From the NCBI GenBank assembly GCA_964514105.1, contig CAZEPJ010000016.1, forward strand, positions 1 through 64,000: a stretch of 64,000 bases of DNA, in the 5' to 3' direction. The notes under the pieces are model-generated. The model worked only from the letters and a program-made list of their open reading frames with translations, did not search any database and was not told where the DNA came from. This document shows, piece after piece, positions 17,387-26,822 of this stretch. This stretch comes from CAZEPJ01 sp964514105. Its GTDB lineage: Bacteria; Desulfobacterota; Desulfocorpusculales; Desulfocorpusculum. Each line of letters begins with the position of its first letter. Position 1 is the first letter of the stretch. The position numbers were made by a program, and so were the translations under genes.

Positions 17387-19044
17387 GGCGGCCGCCCATG
17401 CCGCCAGGCGCGCCATGCCTGCCGCAGCCCTGCCGCGGCCAGCACCAGGCCGACGGCGTGAAACGCCCCCCGGTCCAAGAGCCGGTTCCCGATGGGGATG
17501 GTGGCCAGGGCGCAGGCCCACAGGAGCCAGGCGGTCAACATCCCCCGGAGGCGCGGGAGGGCCGAGACGGCCCGGCGCAAGCGCAGCCCGTAGTAGCGCA
17601 GGTAAAGGAAATAGCGATAATCCCGCCCTCGCACGGCTCCGACGACCTGAGCCAGGATGGTGACGGGAGAGGGGATCTTCCGCCATCCCCGCCAGCGTCC
17701 CCCGTCGAGGATCCAGCCCAGGCACCATGCGGGCAGCAGCGGAAGGAACCGGAACAGGGTGAGGAAATCCCACGCGGTCTCCCGGGTCCGGGCGTCCCGA
17801 ATGGAGTCCCGGTGGAAGAAATCCGCCGCCATCTCACCCCGCCGGATCCGGCCCACGTCCTCGTCGTCCAGCATGCCCGCCTGCCGCGCCTTGTCCACGA
17901 TCTCCATGGCCGGGAAAAACGTCAGGTTGTGACATTTGATGCGGTTGAGCCGCCTCAGCGTGCCGTAGAACCGGGCGGCCTCCACGTGGTCGGCCTCGCT
18001 CTCCCCGGGAAGTCCGAACATGTGGTCGATATCGTACCGGATGCCCACCCGGTCCAGGATGCGGAACGCCTCTCGGTACTCCTCGTTGCTCTCCCGCCTA
18101 CCCAGCACCCCCCGGCGGATGTCCGGGTTGATGCTCTGAAGCCCGAACTCGATGGCGTAGCAACCTCCCCAGTGAAGCCATTGAGCCACCTGCAGATCCA
18201 GGTATCCCGCCTTGCCGAAGCAGCGAAACGGCACGCCGATCTCGGACCGGTACCGCGTCATGAGCTCCCGCAGCCACGCCCGATCAGTGAAGAAGATGGG
18301 ATCGTTGAACATGACCTCCCGGAACCGGTAGCGCTCCTTCATGACCCTGAGTTCAGTGAGGACCGAGCCCACGCCGCGGCGGCGGAAGTACCGACCCCGG
18401 TACAGCCGGTTCCAGTGACCCTCGCAACAGTACGTGCAGCCGAACGGACATCCCCGGGCGGCCAGGACCAGGTAGTCGTCCCCCAGGTTCACCTCCTCGG
18501 CGAACAGGGCCTTGTCCGGCAGGGGGAGCGCGTCCAGGTCGGCGACGGGCGGGCGCACGGCGTGGGAGACGATCTGTCCCCCGGCTTTGTACCATACGTT
18601 GGCCACTCCCCGCGGCGGGCGGGCGGAGGCCAGGCATTCCAGGAGCTCGGGCAGGGCCTCCTCGGCCTCGCCCACCACCACGTAGTCCACCTCGGGGCGC
18701 CGGATCACCTCGTCCGGGACCAAGGTGGGATGGATCCCGCCGAAGACCGTGGGGAGATCCATGCGGGCCTTCACCTCCCGGGCGATCCCCAGGGCCCACG
18801 CGTACGTGCCGGTGTATGCCGAAAACCCCACCAGATCGGGGCGGCTCCCTGCGATGCCGGCCAGGACGCGCTCCCGCCGATCGAACACCCGCTCCAGGGA
18901 GGGGATGTACAACACGTTGTCGCTCAGGCCGAACAGACCGGTGTCGTACGCCAGAGAGACCGCATGCCCCTCCTTCTTGAGCACCGACGAAAGGTATTCG
19001 ATGCCAAGGTTCTCCCGGCCCAGATGAACGAAGGTGACCCTCAT
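17383..19044 (-). CDS. B12-binding-domain radical SAM protein
   Basis: A 553-residue radical SAM enzyme. Residues 1-135 form a Rossmann-like B12-binding domain (DLVGFSAYTGTYAW; TVFGGIHPTLVPDEVI). The 4Fe-4S motif is RGCPFGCTYCCEG, with C199, C203 and C206, followed by the radical SAM barrel with FGLQSINPDIR and MFGLPGE near 275-345. The C-terminal 120 residues add three probable membrane segments (FLPLLPAWCLGWIL; MLTAWLLWACALATIPIG; FHAVGLVLAAAGL), so the enzyme is likely anchored at the inner membrane. It overlaps the YbhN-methyltransferase gene at its stop (GTGA). The B12 domain lacks a clear DxHxxG, so cobalamin may bind base-off or not at all. Substrate unknown; a membrane lipid is plausible. 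Confidence 0.8.
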   Translation of the reverse strand: MRVTFVHLGRENLGIEYLSSVLKKEGHAVSLAYDTGLFGLSDNVLYIPSLERVFDRRERVLAGIAGSRPDLVGFSAYTGTYAWALGIAREVKARMDLPTVFGGIHPTLVPDEVIRRPEVDYVVVGEAEEALPELLECLASARPPRGVANVWYKAGGQIVSHAVRPPVADLDALPLPDKALFAEEVNLGDDYLVLAARGCPFGCTYCCEGHWNRLYRGRYFRRRGVGSVLTELRVMKERYRFREVMFNDPIFFTDRAWLRELMTRYRSEIGVPFRCFGKAGYLDLQVAQWLHWGGCYAIEFGLQSINPDIRRGVLGRRESNEEYREAFRILDRVGIRYDIDHMFGLPGESEADHVEAARFYGTLRRLNRIKCHNLTFFPAMEIVDKARQAGMLDDEDVGRIRRGEMAADFFHRDSIRDARTRETAWDFLTLFRFLPLLPAWCLGWILDGGRWRGWRKIPSPVTILAQVVGAVRGRDYRYFLYLRYYGLRLRRAVSALPRLRGMLTAWLLWACALATIPIGNRLLDRGAFHAVGLVLAAAGLRQAWRAWRHGRPP

Positions 19045-19117
19045 CGCCCCATCGCCCTTTTGTCTCTCCGGCCCACGGGCATGGCGCCCGCGCGCTGCCG
19101 CTGCCCCCCCGCCTGCC

Positions 19118-20617
19118 TCAAAACGGAAGGCTCCATTTGGAGACCTTCCGGTAGTACTGCTTCTCCACCACCCGATCGTGGTAAGCCACGAAGCCCTCGT
19201 CGGGAGCGGAGATCTCCTCCTGTCGAAAGACCATCTCCAGAAACGCCAGGAACTTGCGCCGGAACTCCTCCAAGCTCCGGCACTTGAGGGTGGAGCGCAG
19301 GAGAAACGACGGCCGGCGGTGGTAGCTCACGTACGCCTTCTTGGTGATGGCGTCGATCTCCTCGTTGGTCAGGGCGGTCCAGGGCCTCGGCAGCGCCTTC
19401 TCCTCGGTGAGGCCCAGGATATAGTCCCGCCAGTAGTCCTGGCCCGTCTCCTCCACCATCTTCCTCCAGTACGGGGTCAGGGGTTTGGCCGTCAGCTTGG
19501 AGAACTGCACGTAGTCCAGGTCCAGTTCCTTGGCGAACTTGAGCGTTTGGTCCACGCTCTGCCGGGTCTCCCCCGGGCTCCCGATGAGGAAGAAGCCCAG
19601 GGCCCGGATGCCCAACCGCTTGGTCAGGCGGATGGTCTCCCGCACCTGCTCCAGCCGGATCCCCTTGTTGACGCGGTCCAGAATCTCCTGGACCCCGGAT
19701 TCGATGCCGAAATAGATGCGGTTGCACCCCGAGGCCTTCATCTCCCGCAGGATCTCCTCGTCCACCGAATCGATGCGGGCCCGGCAGGCCCAGATGACGT
19801 CGAGCCGCCGCCGCTGCATCTCCCTGAGGATGGCCATGGCCCTGCGGCGATCGATGAGGAACTCGTAGTCGAAGATGTCGATCTCGTGGATGCCATAGCG
19901 CTCCACGCACTCCTGCATCTCGTTGACGACGGTCCCGGGGCTGCGGGGGTTGTACGGGGTCCGCCCTGCCTCGCAGAAGAGGCAGCCCATGGGGCATCCC
20001 TTGCTGGTCACCATCACCGTGAAGTTTCGGCGCTCGGTGGGAAACTCCGCGTACAGATCGTTGGGAAGGAGGTGGCGGGCCGGGTTGGGGTAGTCGTCGA
20101 ACGCCTCGGGCACCGGGTGCGCCGGGGTCTCCACGACCTCGCCGTCGCGCTTGTACACCAGACCGGGCACGTCCGAGAAGCGGCGCCGGCCTTCCAACTC
20201 CTCGAGGAGGCGGGGGACCGTGAAGTACGCGGAGTTCACCACCCCGAAATCGGCCACCTCGTTCATGAGGGACTCCCTGGGGTAGACCCGCAGGTTGTAC
20301 CCGCCGAACACCACGGGGACCCGCAGGTTTTCCTTGAGGTAGGACGCCCATTGCAGGGTCTCCCGGAACATGTATGTGGTCATCATGAAGCCCAGAAGGT
20401 CGGGCTTGAAGCCCCGGAGCTGGGCCAGGACCTGCTCCGGGGTGAGCCTCAGGGTCCTGGCGTCCACGATGGTCACCTCATGGCCGGCCCGCTCGGCGAT
20501 GGCCGCCACCCACGTGAGGCTCAACGGGGGGAAGAGGCCGAAGTAGCGCTGCACGATCCGCAGATTCTCCTCGTGGAGCTTGTACTTGAACGGATTGAAG
20601 ACCAGGGCCAGTTTCAT
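19118..20617 (-). CDS. B12-binding-domain radical SAM protein
   Basis: A 499-residue cytosolic-looking radical SAM enzyme with an N-terminal B12-binding-type domain (GFKPDLLGFMMTTYMFRET; VPVVFGGYNLRVYP). The cluster motif is KGCPMGCLFCEAG (C208, C212, C215). Downstream GIESGVQEILDRVNKGI and FFLIGSPGE are characteristic of the B12-radical SAM (HpnJ/BchE-like) superfamily. Unlike its neighbour at 17383-19044 it has no C-terminal membrane segments. The ATG at 20617 overlaps the TGA of the Dpm1-like gene (ATGA), which rules out the 11-codon longer start. Gene order places it between a polyprenyl-phosphate sugar synthase and the second radical SAM gene, so both may modify the same lipid or glycolipid. 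Confidence 0.8.
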   Translation of the reverse strand: MKLALVFNPFKYKLHEENLRIVQRYFGLFPPLSLTWVAAIAERAGHEVTIVDARTLRLTPEQVLAQLRGFKPDLLGFMMTTYMFRETLQWASYLKENLRVPVVFGGYNLRVYPRESLMNEVADFGVVNSAYFTVPRLLEELEGRRRFSDVPGLVYKRDGEVVETPAHPVPEAFDDYPNPARHLLPNDLYAEFPTERRNFTVMVTSKGCPMGCLFCEAGRTPYNPRSPGTVVNEMQECVERYGIHEIDIFDYEFLIDRRRAMAILREMQRRRLDVIWACRARIDSVDEEILREMKASGCNRIYFGIESGVQEILDRVNKGIRLEQVRETIRLTKRLGIRALGFFLIGSPGETRQSVDQTLKFAKELDLDYVQFSKLTAKPLTPYWRKMVEETGQDYWRDYILGLTEEKALPRPWTALTNEEIDAITKKAYVSYHRRPSFLLRSTLKCRSLEEFRRKFLAFLEMVFRQEEISAPDEGFVAYHDRVVEKQYYRKVSKWSLPF

Positions 20618-21330
20618 GAAGTGCCCCACCTCCCTCCAAACCGGATCCACGCCACGGCCCAGACCGTCTCCAGGAGGATCCGGACGGTTAGCTTGGATCG
20701 CCCTGAGCGCCGCTCATCGAAACGGATGGGAATCTCCCCGATGCGCAGCCCCGCTCGCCGACAGGCATACAGGATCTCCTCCACGACGGCCGGCCCCCGG
20801 CTTCGCAGCCTCTCCAGTCCCATGCGCTCCAACGCCTCTTTCCGGAAAAACCGGTACCCCGAAGTGGGGTCGGAGACCGGCACCGCCAGGATCCGGCGGA
20901 CATAGGCCGCGGCCAGCCGGGTGATCCAGCCTCGGGCCGCGCCCGAGCGGTTGTCCCGGCCTCCGGGCATGGACCGCGAGCCCACCACCACGTCCCACCG
21001 GGCGCCCGCCTCCAGAAAGCCGGGGATCTCCTGGGGGCGGTGGGAGTAGTCGCCGTCCATCTCCACCACCCCATCCGCCCCCATGGCCAGCGCCTCCCGG
21101 AGCCCGGCCGCCCCCGCCCATCCCCGGCCTCTGCCCCGTGTCCTTCGAAGGAGGCTGACGCGGCGATCCCCCCGGGCCATGGCCTCCACCACCCGCCAGG
21201 TTCCATCCGGGGAGTCGTCGTCCACCACCAGGACCTCCAGCCGAGGATCCTGGGCCAGCACTTCGCGGATCAGCGCGCCGATGTGGCCGGCCTCGTTGTA
21301 CGTGGGGATCATGGCGATGACCTTTTTCAT
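20614..21330 (-). CDS. Polyprenol monophosphomannose synthase-like GT2 (Dpm1 type)
   Basis: A 238-residue GT2 enzyme with the Dpm1 signature motifs IPTYNEAGHIG (residues 8-18), VVDDDSPDGT (35-44), MDGDYSHRP (91-99), SRSMPGG and SGYRFFRKEAL (near 152-162). Dpm1-type enzymes transfer mannose (sometimes glucose or a pentose) from a nucleotide sugar to polyprenyl phosphate on the cytosolic membrane face, giving the donor used by GT-C transferases. It lacks a long C-terminal membrane domain, so it is the soluble/peripheral form. The stop overlaps the next radical SAM gene. Two TMTC-like GT-C proteins are encoded 5-9 kb away in the same block, a natural donor-user pairing. Actual sugar specificity is not readable. 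Confidence 0.85.
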   Translation of the reverse strand: MKKVIAMIPTYNEAGHIGALIREVLAQDPRLEVLVVDDDSPDGTWRVVEAMARGDRRVSLLRRTRGRGRGWAGAAGLREALAMGADGVVEMDGDYSHRPQEIPGFLEAGARWDVVVGSRSMPGGRDNRSGAARGWITRLAAAYVRRILAVPVSDPTSGYRFFRKEALERMGLERLRSRGPAVVEEILYACRRAGLRIGEIPIRFDERRSGRSKLTVRILLETVWAVAWIRFGGRWGTS

Positions 21331-21336
21331 CCGTCC

Positions 21337-22473
21337 TCAGCCGCCGGAGGAGTCGGGCCCCGCGAGGACGCCTTGCAACGCCGCCAGGATCGCCTCCTCC
21401 GGGATCTCCTCCACGCAGGTGGGCGCCTCCTGACACCGCCTTCGGTAGCAGGGGGCACACGCCTTGGGCGACACAAGCTTGCTGCCCCGCCCGTACAGGT
21501 GGACCTCCTGGCCGCAGGTGGGGCCGAACAGGGCCACCACCGGGACCCCCGCAGCAATGGCCAGATGCATGGCCAGGGTATCCCCCGAGACCACCGCGGC
21601 ACACCGCCCCACCAGGGCCGCGAACTGCCGCACGCTGTGATCTCCCCCCGATGACCGGGGGGCCCAAGGCCCTGCAGCCGCTGACGCCTCCCGGGCCAGA
21701 TCGGCCTCCCCGGGCCCCGTCAGGAGAAGGACGGGACGCCCCATGCGCTCCTGGATGGACCGGGCCAACGAGGCCCATCGACGGGGAGGAAGGCTCTTGT
21801 TGGCAAAGGCCGCACCGGCCCCGACGGCCAGGCCCACCGGGGGGTTGCGGGTGCCCAAGCCCAGACGTTTCATCCGGTTCTCCGCCCAATCCAGGTCTCC
21901 GGGGCCCAGGGACAGGACGTACTGCTCGCCTCGGAAGAGCCATCCCATCTGCTCGAAGGCGATCTCCTGATAGCTCTTGCGGTTCTCCCGGAACTTCAGC
22001 TCGTCGTCCACCCCCAGGCGAAAGGCGTACCCGCTCTCCGGGTTGAGGGGTATCAGCGCCCCGTTTCCGTCGAGTCCGAAACCGATTCGGCGCCCTGCCC
22101 GAAGGCGAACGGCCATGGCCGCGGCCTCCGGGGCCTTGTCCAGGTTGACGACGGCATGGAAGAACTCCGCGTCCAGGCGCACCAGGGTCTCCAACCCCCA
22201 GGAGAGGATCCGATCCACAAGGGGATTCCCGTCCAGGAGCGTGACTGCCTCGCCCCCGGCCACCCAGGTCACGTGGCACCCGGGGCGCTCCGCCCGCAGC
22301 CGCCGCAGAATGGGGGTGGTGCGAAGCACATCGCCCAGGGCCCCCAGCTTGATCACCAGCCAGCGCTCTTTGACCGGCTCGTGGTGCGGGCATCCGGGGC
22401 AGGTTCTGCCGAAGACACACGGGGCGTCCCCCCGAAAGTGCCGGCAGTCGACTCGAATCTCATGCTGCGTCAT
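21337..22473 (-). CDS. GT9 (heptosyltransferase-family) glycosyltransferase
   Basis: A 378-residue GT-B enzyme of family 9, the ADP-heptose:LPS heptosyltransferase family. VIKLGALGDVLRTTPIL (about 40-56) is the canonical N-terminal element, and LFGPTCGQEVHLYG near 317-330 with SGDTLAMHLA just before it form the nucleotide-sugar site. It has a short N-terminal cysteine-rich extension (C10, C19, C25, C28: RVDCRHFRGDAPC and TCPGC) that may bind a metal or cluster, and a second cysteine set near the C-terminus (CAPCYRRRCQEAPTC). It is the first gene of the leftward operon that continues with the Dpm1-like and radical SAM genes. Probable role is addition of a heptose or other sugar to a lipid-linked acceptor. 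Confidence 0.85.
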   Translation of the reverse strand: MTQHEIRVDCRHFRGDAPCVFGRTCPGCPHHEPVKERWLVIKLGALGDVLRTTPILRRLRAERPGCHVTWVAGGEAVTLLDGNPLVDRILSWGLETLVRLDAEFFHAVVNLDKAPEAAAMAVRLRAGRRIGFGLDGNGALIPLNPESGYAFRLGVDDELKFRENRKSYQEIAFEQMGWLFRGEQYVLSLGPGDLDWAENRMKRLGLGTRNPPVGLAVGAGAAFANKSLPPRRWASLARSIQERMGRPVLLLTGPGEADLAREASAAAGPWAPRSSGGDHSVRQFAALVGRCAAVVSGDTLAMHLAIAAGVPVVALFGPTCGQEVHLYGRGSKLVSPKACAPCYRRRCQEAPTCVEEIPEEAILAALQGVLAGPDSSGG

Positions 22474-22536
22474 GCGGGATCAGCTCCCCCGCGGTCTGCC
22501 CGGGCCGGCCCCGGTTCTCCCCCCGACCACGGTCAC

Positions 22537-22573
22537 AAAAAAGGGGAGACCTCCACCGCCGAAGTCCCCCCCC
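22537..22573 (-). terminator. Rho-independent terminator after pilY1
   Basis: Read on the minus strand, a G-rich arm ending GGGGGAC (about 22570-22564) can pair, with one bulged base, with GTCTCCCC (22550-22543). It is followed by six T residues (22542-22537). It lies about 75 bases past the pilY1 stop and just before the GT9 gene, separating the pilus operon from the next one. Confidence 0.6.
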
Positions 22574-22643
22574 TGGCAATCATCCCTCGTTATCCTTCGC
22601 CTCGGCCCCAGCCTCTATCTTGTCATCAGCCTTCGCCTCAGCC

Positions 22644-25600
22644 TCAGAACACCTCTCTCCACCCCCGGATCACGCCTCCCAACGGGTTGATCCGGTGGGC
22701 CTGAATGCCTCCCGAGCCCGCAGCCCCCACGGTGTTGCTGGTGGTGACATAGATGGTCCCGTTGGTCACCACAGGGGCCGTGGGCACGCCGGCCCCCAGA
22801 TACCGGCTTTCCTCCGGTGTGCTCAGGCTGCCGCCGCCGGGATCCAGGGTCAATCCGGCCTCCCCGCCCCCCGTGCTGGTGGAGCCCGAGGAAGTGGTCA
22901 GGCCCCACAGGTACCCGGCCCCCGGGTTGCACAGAGAGCCCCCCGCGGGCGGCACGTACGTGGTGAAGTAGACCACCCGGTTGAAGACCACGGGGCGGGC
23001 CAGCATCTTCTCGCCCGTCCGGGGGAAGGCCTTGACCCAGTTGACCGTGCCCGTGCACGGGGGCGGCGACCCGCCGGCCAGGGTGCCGTTGTCCTCCACC
23101 TCGTAGAAGAAGTCCTGATGGGTCTTGTCCTGGGCGGCCTGCTCGTCGCCGGTGCCGAAGAACACCAGGTAGTTGCCCGAATCCCCCAGGGCCACGGCGG
23201 GCTGGTAGTAGATGGGCCGCGGGCCTGCCGTATTGGGGTCCACGGCGGGCGGATTGGCCAACAGGCCGAAGTTGTACGTCACCGGGTCCAAGAGCACGCA
23301 CGGCTGCCAGTCGCTCATGCTGGTGCTGGTGAGGTCCATCTTCCAGAGCTTTCCCTCCAGGTCCCCGAAGTAGATCCGCTCCACGTACCCGTTGCGGTCC
23401 AGGTCCACGTCCCGGATGGCCGAGGGCACCTTGTTGGCGGCGCTGCCGATGACGTACTCCCCCGTGTTGCCGGCCTGCTGCAGCAGAGCCCCGGTCTCGA
23501 TATCGATGATATACAGCCGATTCCCCTTGTCGTTCTCCGAGGGGTCCGAGGGGTTGGACCAGCCGCCCCCGACGAAAGCCACCCACTTGTCGGCGGTCCC
23601 CACCCTGACCCGGCCGATGGTGGGGGAGGACCATGTGTACGCCATGTTGGCGTCCGTGAGCTCCCAGAGGACCACGGGGTTGTCCGGGTCGGTGACGTCC
23701 AGGGCGAAGTAGCCCCGGCCCCCGTCCCGCATCCCGGAGACCAGGACCGTGTGCCAGCCCTCCTCTGGATGGCCGGTGGCGGGCGCCGCGAACACCGTGC
23801 CCGACCCGCCGTCGGAGTAGATATCGGCCACCACGGGCTTGGAGTCCACGAAGAAGCTGTGCTCTACCCGGAGATTCTTGAGGTTGCCCAGGACCATGCG
23901 GGGCACGAAGCCCCAGCGCTCGGTGCCGTCGTCATCGCAGGTCTCGTTGCCCACGTGAGAGGCGTCGCACTCCCCGATGTACCGGGCGTTGATGGCGTGG
24001 AGCATTCCGCCGTTGCCGCCGATATAGACCACCGTGTCCCGGTTGGCGCGGGCGGTCTTGAACTGGGGGTAGCCCCCCCAGCTGACGTTGAAGGTGGGCG
24101 GACCCACGGGAACCGGCATGGTGTGATAAAAATCGGGGAGCCGCCAGTCGGCGTACCGGGTCCCCTTGTACGGGGTCAGCCCCACCGTGCCCGTGTCGTT
24201 GTAAGACGGGTTGAGCATGAACTTGAGGATCTTTTCGGCGTCTTCGTCCTCGTCGGCCGTTCCGTCGCCGTCGATGTCCGCGCCGGAGGGATTCACCAGG
24301 GCCTTGAGGCCGGCCAGGCTCCCCTCGTCGAAGACGATGGCGTTGGTCGACTGGGTGAAGGTGAAGGACGTTCGCGTGGGGTTCAGGCCCGTGGCCGCGG
24401 TGGTGTACACCTTGCGGGTCGTCTGCAGGGCCGTGTCGTGCACGGACCCGCCCGCATCCCCGGTGCAGGTGTCGCCCGTCACCGAGGTGATGAATCCGGG
24501 GCACGCGCCCGGGTCCCCGCCCCAGGCCGCGGTCTCTCCCACGATGGCGCCGGTGTTGACATTCAGGTCGAAGGACTTGAGCCGTCCCGCCCAGCCCGGG
24601 TAGTTGAAGTATGCCACGTAGATCCGGTCCCCGGAGCGGGTCACCGACAGGTCCGAGCGGGTGTACCGCCCGGACTGGATGGCCTGGAAGATGGTGGTCA
24701 GGGCCGTCACCAGCTCGTTGACGTTGCTGGCGAAGTACGCCTGCGTGGTCCCCCCGGCCGCGGCCAGGTCGTTGAGGGCCGCCTGCTGGGCCGTCTCCAG
24801 GCCGAAGCCCACCACATAGGTCTTGACCGGACGGTTCGTGCCACTGTACTGCACGGCCGCCAGTTCCTGGGCCGCCTGGATCACGGGGGAACCGGCGCCG
24901 TTGAGGCATGCGGCGTATGTGGCGGCATCGTCCGTGGGATTGCAGTCGGCTGTGTCCAGGCCGTCGGTGAGCAGGATGACGTAGTTCTGCCGGCAGTCGT
25001 CCTGGGTGGGGTTGTCCTCCGCGATGTAGCTCTCGTAGTACGCCTTGGCGTACCGGAGGCTGGCCGCCAGGGGCGTGGCCCGGGTGGCCACCGCCGTGGT
25101 GGTGTTGGGTGGGATGGAGGGGCGCGGTGAGGCCAGGTTCAGGGTATGGGGCATGGTGGTGTAGTCATAGTTGATGGTGGCGTCCGCCTGGTTGTACACG
25201 TTGAGCTGGGCCCCATACCGCGGGTGGGACTGGTATCGCTCCGTGCTCACGAACTCCAGGATCTTGGCCTTGTTGAGCATGGCCGCGTCGTTGTTGTCGG
25301 CGGCCGGGAGATCCACGAAAAGGATGTGGTTGTCCCCCCGGATGTTGCCATAGTCCTCGGGATCGGGCACGTCGGAGGGGAAGGTGATGGCCTGGGACCA
25401 GGTTCCCACCAGGTCCGAAGTGGTCGCCTGCCGCTTGACGTAGCTCCAGGCATGGGGCCGGTCGGGGGTGCCGTAGCCCGGGTACGCGAAGGTGTCGGCG
25501 CGGTAACGCCCCGGGCTCACCGTGGCCGTGGCCCCGGCCGTGTTGATCACCCCGGAGACATCCGAGACCATGAGCTGATACGTGTACCCCCCGGAGGTGT

Positions 25601-26729
25601 AACTCGCCAGGGGGGTCACTTCCAACGTGGTCCGGTCGATCCAGCGGGCCCCGCCCGTGGTGGGTCCCACCCATGACCCCTGGGTCTCGGCCCACTGGAA
25701 GAGGTACATGTCCGGTCGCGTGCTCCCCGTGTACACCACCACCGTGGTCTCGGCCGGGATCTTCTGCCACAGGCGGCAGCTCGTGGGCGCGGTCACCCGG
25801 GACCAGCCGCCCGCGGACAGGGGAAGCGCCGACGGATCGCAGGCGTTCCACACGCTGGCGGCCGTGCAGGTGGCGTCGTAATTGGCATCGTTGATGACCC
25901 TGTACGAGTAGTTGATATACGGTGCATTGAAATTCCAGCGGTAGCCCAGGAACTGGCCGTCCACGGGGTTGTACTCGGCGGCGACGGACGTGATGGTATA
26001 GATCAGATGCTGGTCTCGCAGGGAGGCACAACCCGCCGTGGTCTGGGGATCGGTGTCGGTCCAGTAACGCGTGAACTGCCCCCCCACGGCAGCGGGGTTG
26101 ACCGTCGTTCCGAAGGCGGAGAAGCGGTCTGCAAAAGGCTGGCGGACATTCTGGGCATCGTTGGCGTTTTGCCAGCCAAGGAACTGCCATCGGGTGGGCC
26201 GGTTGATGGTGGTCGTGGTGCCCGGGATGGTGGTTCCGGGCTGGAGCGCCCAGTACTTGGCCCCCACCCGGGGGGTCCTCATGCTCAGGTACGTGGCGAA
26301 GCCCAGGTTCACGTTCTCGAAGCTGCCCGAAGGCGGGTTGAGGATGGCCTGGAGGGCCTGCTTGGCCTGGTACAGCTTGGAGGCGGGGTGGTTGCCGCCG
26401 TCGGCCTTGCGGTACGCGTTGGAACCCTGGACAGCGAAGTTCCGGTCGGTGCGGGTGGCCCAGAGGAGGTTCCCGCTGGCCGTGTCTCGCAGGGGCGCCC
26501 CCGCGGCGTCCGTCACGTCCAGCTCCCACTTCTGGCCGGAAGAGCGCACGGCGATCCCGCCGGGGTTGGTGTACGGGACGTCCTGCATGGAGTCCGAGTT
26601 GTCGAAGATGATCAGGGCGTTGGGATAGAAGATCTCCCCCACGAAGAATGGCGTCTCCTCGGCGCCCCCCAGGCCCGGAGCCAGGAGGATCGCCCACGCC
26701 GTCCCCACCGTGACCAAGACCCGCTTCAT
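22644..26729 (-). CDS. pilY1: Type IV pilus tip-associated protein PilY1/PilC
   Basis: A 1361-residue exported protein that in characterised systems sits at the pilus tip, acts in adhesion and antagonises PilT retraction. It starts with a signal peptide (residues 1-23). A von Willebrand A domain follows with the MIDAS residues DNSDS (43-47) and a later LLTDGLDTADC near 590. Calcium-type acidic loops occur near residue 815 (DIDGDGTADEDEDA) and near 1105 (DVDLDRNGYVER), the latter inside the C-terminal beta-propeller typical of PilY1. Cysteines are numerous, as expected for a disulfide-bonded extracytoplasmic protein. It is the last gene of the fimT-pilV-pilW-pilX-pilY1 operon and is followed by a terminator. 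The whole operon lies behind a sigma-54 promoter. Confidence 0.95.
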   Translation of the reverse strand: MKRVLVTVGTAWAILLAPGLGGAEETPFFVGEIFYPNALIIFDNSDSMQDVPYTNPGGIAVRSSGQKWELDVTDAAGAPLRDTASGNLLWATRTDRNFAVQGSNAYRKADGGNHPASKLYQAKQALQAILNPPSGSFENVNLGFATYLSMRTPRVGAKYWALQPGTTIPGTTTTINRPTRWQFLGWQNANDAQNVRQPFADRFSAFGTTVNPAAVGGQFTRYWTDTDPQTTAGCASLRDQHLIYTITSVAAEYNPVDGQFLGYRWNFNAPYINYSYRVINDANYDATCTAASVWNACDPSALPLSAGGWSRVTAPTSCRLWQKIPAETTVVVYTGSTRPDMYLFQWAETQGSWVGPTTGGARWIDRTTLEVTPLASYTSGGYTYQLMVSDVSGVINTAGATATVSPGRYRADTFAYPGYGTPDRPHAWSYVKRQATTSDLVGTWSQAITFPSDVPDPEDYGNIRGDNHILFVDLPAADNNDAAMLNKAKILEFVSTERYQSHPRYGAQLNVYNQADATINYDYTTMPHTLNLASPRPSIPPNTTTAVATRATPLAASLRYAKAYYESYIAEDNPTQDDCRQNYVILLTDGLDTADCNPTDDAATYAACLNGAGSPVIQAAQELAAVQYSGTNRPVKTYVVGFGLETAQQAALNDLAAAGGTTQAYFASNVNELVTALTTIFQAIQSGRYTRSDLSVTRSGDRIYVAYFNYPGWAGRLKSFDLNVNTGAIVGETAAWGGDPGACPGFITSVTGDTCTGDAGGSVHDTALQTTRKVYTTAATGLNPTRTSFTFTQSTNAIVFDEGSLAGLKALVNPSGADIDGDGTADEDEDAEKILKFMLNPSYNDTGTVGLTPYKGTRYADWRLPDFYHTMPVPVGPPTFNVSWGGYPQFKTARANRDTVVYIGGNGGMLHAINARYIGECDASHVGNETCDDDGTERWGFVPRMVLGNLKNLRVEHSFFVDSKPVVADIYSDGGSGTVFAAPATGHPEEGWHTVLVSGMRDGGRGYFALDVTDPDNPVVLWELTDANMAYTWSSPTIGRVRVGTADKWVAFVGGGWSNPSDPSENDKGNRLYIIDIETGALLQQAGNTGEYVIGSAANKVPSAIRDVDLDRNGYVERIYFGDLEGKLWKMDLTSTSMSDWQPCVLLDPVTYNFGLLANPPAVDPNTAGPRPIYYQPAVALGDSGNYLVFFGTGDEQAAQDKTHQDFFYEVEDNGTLAGGSPPPCTGTVNWVKAFPRTGEKMLARPVVFNRVVYFTTYVPPAGGSLCNPGAGYLWGLTTSSGSTSTGGGEAGLTLDPGGGSLSTPEESRYLGAGVPTAPVVTNGTIYVTTSNTVGAAGSGGIQAHRINPLGGVIRGWREVF

Positions 26730-26822
26730 ATCGCCCTCCCCGGGGCCCCAGGCCCCTGGCCGGTTACCCGCCGGATAAAGTTCCCCATGGTGGCCGGGAC
26801 CTCAACCCCGCAACCCAATGCC

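Noticed and set aside
22620..25130. 836-codon plus-strand ORF opposite pilY1
   Set aside because: It is antisense to a clear PilY1 protein, lacks family motifs and a ribosome-binding site, and long shadow ORFs are expected in GC-rich DNA.
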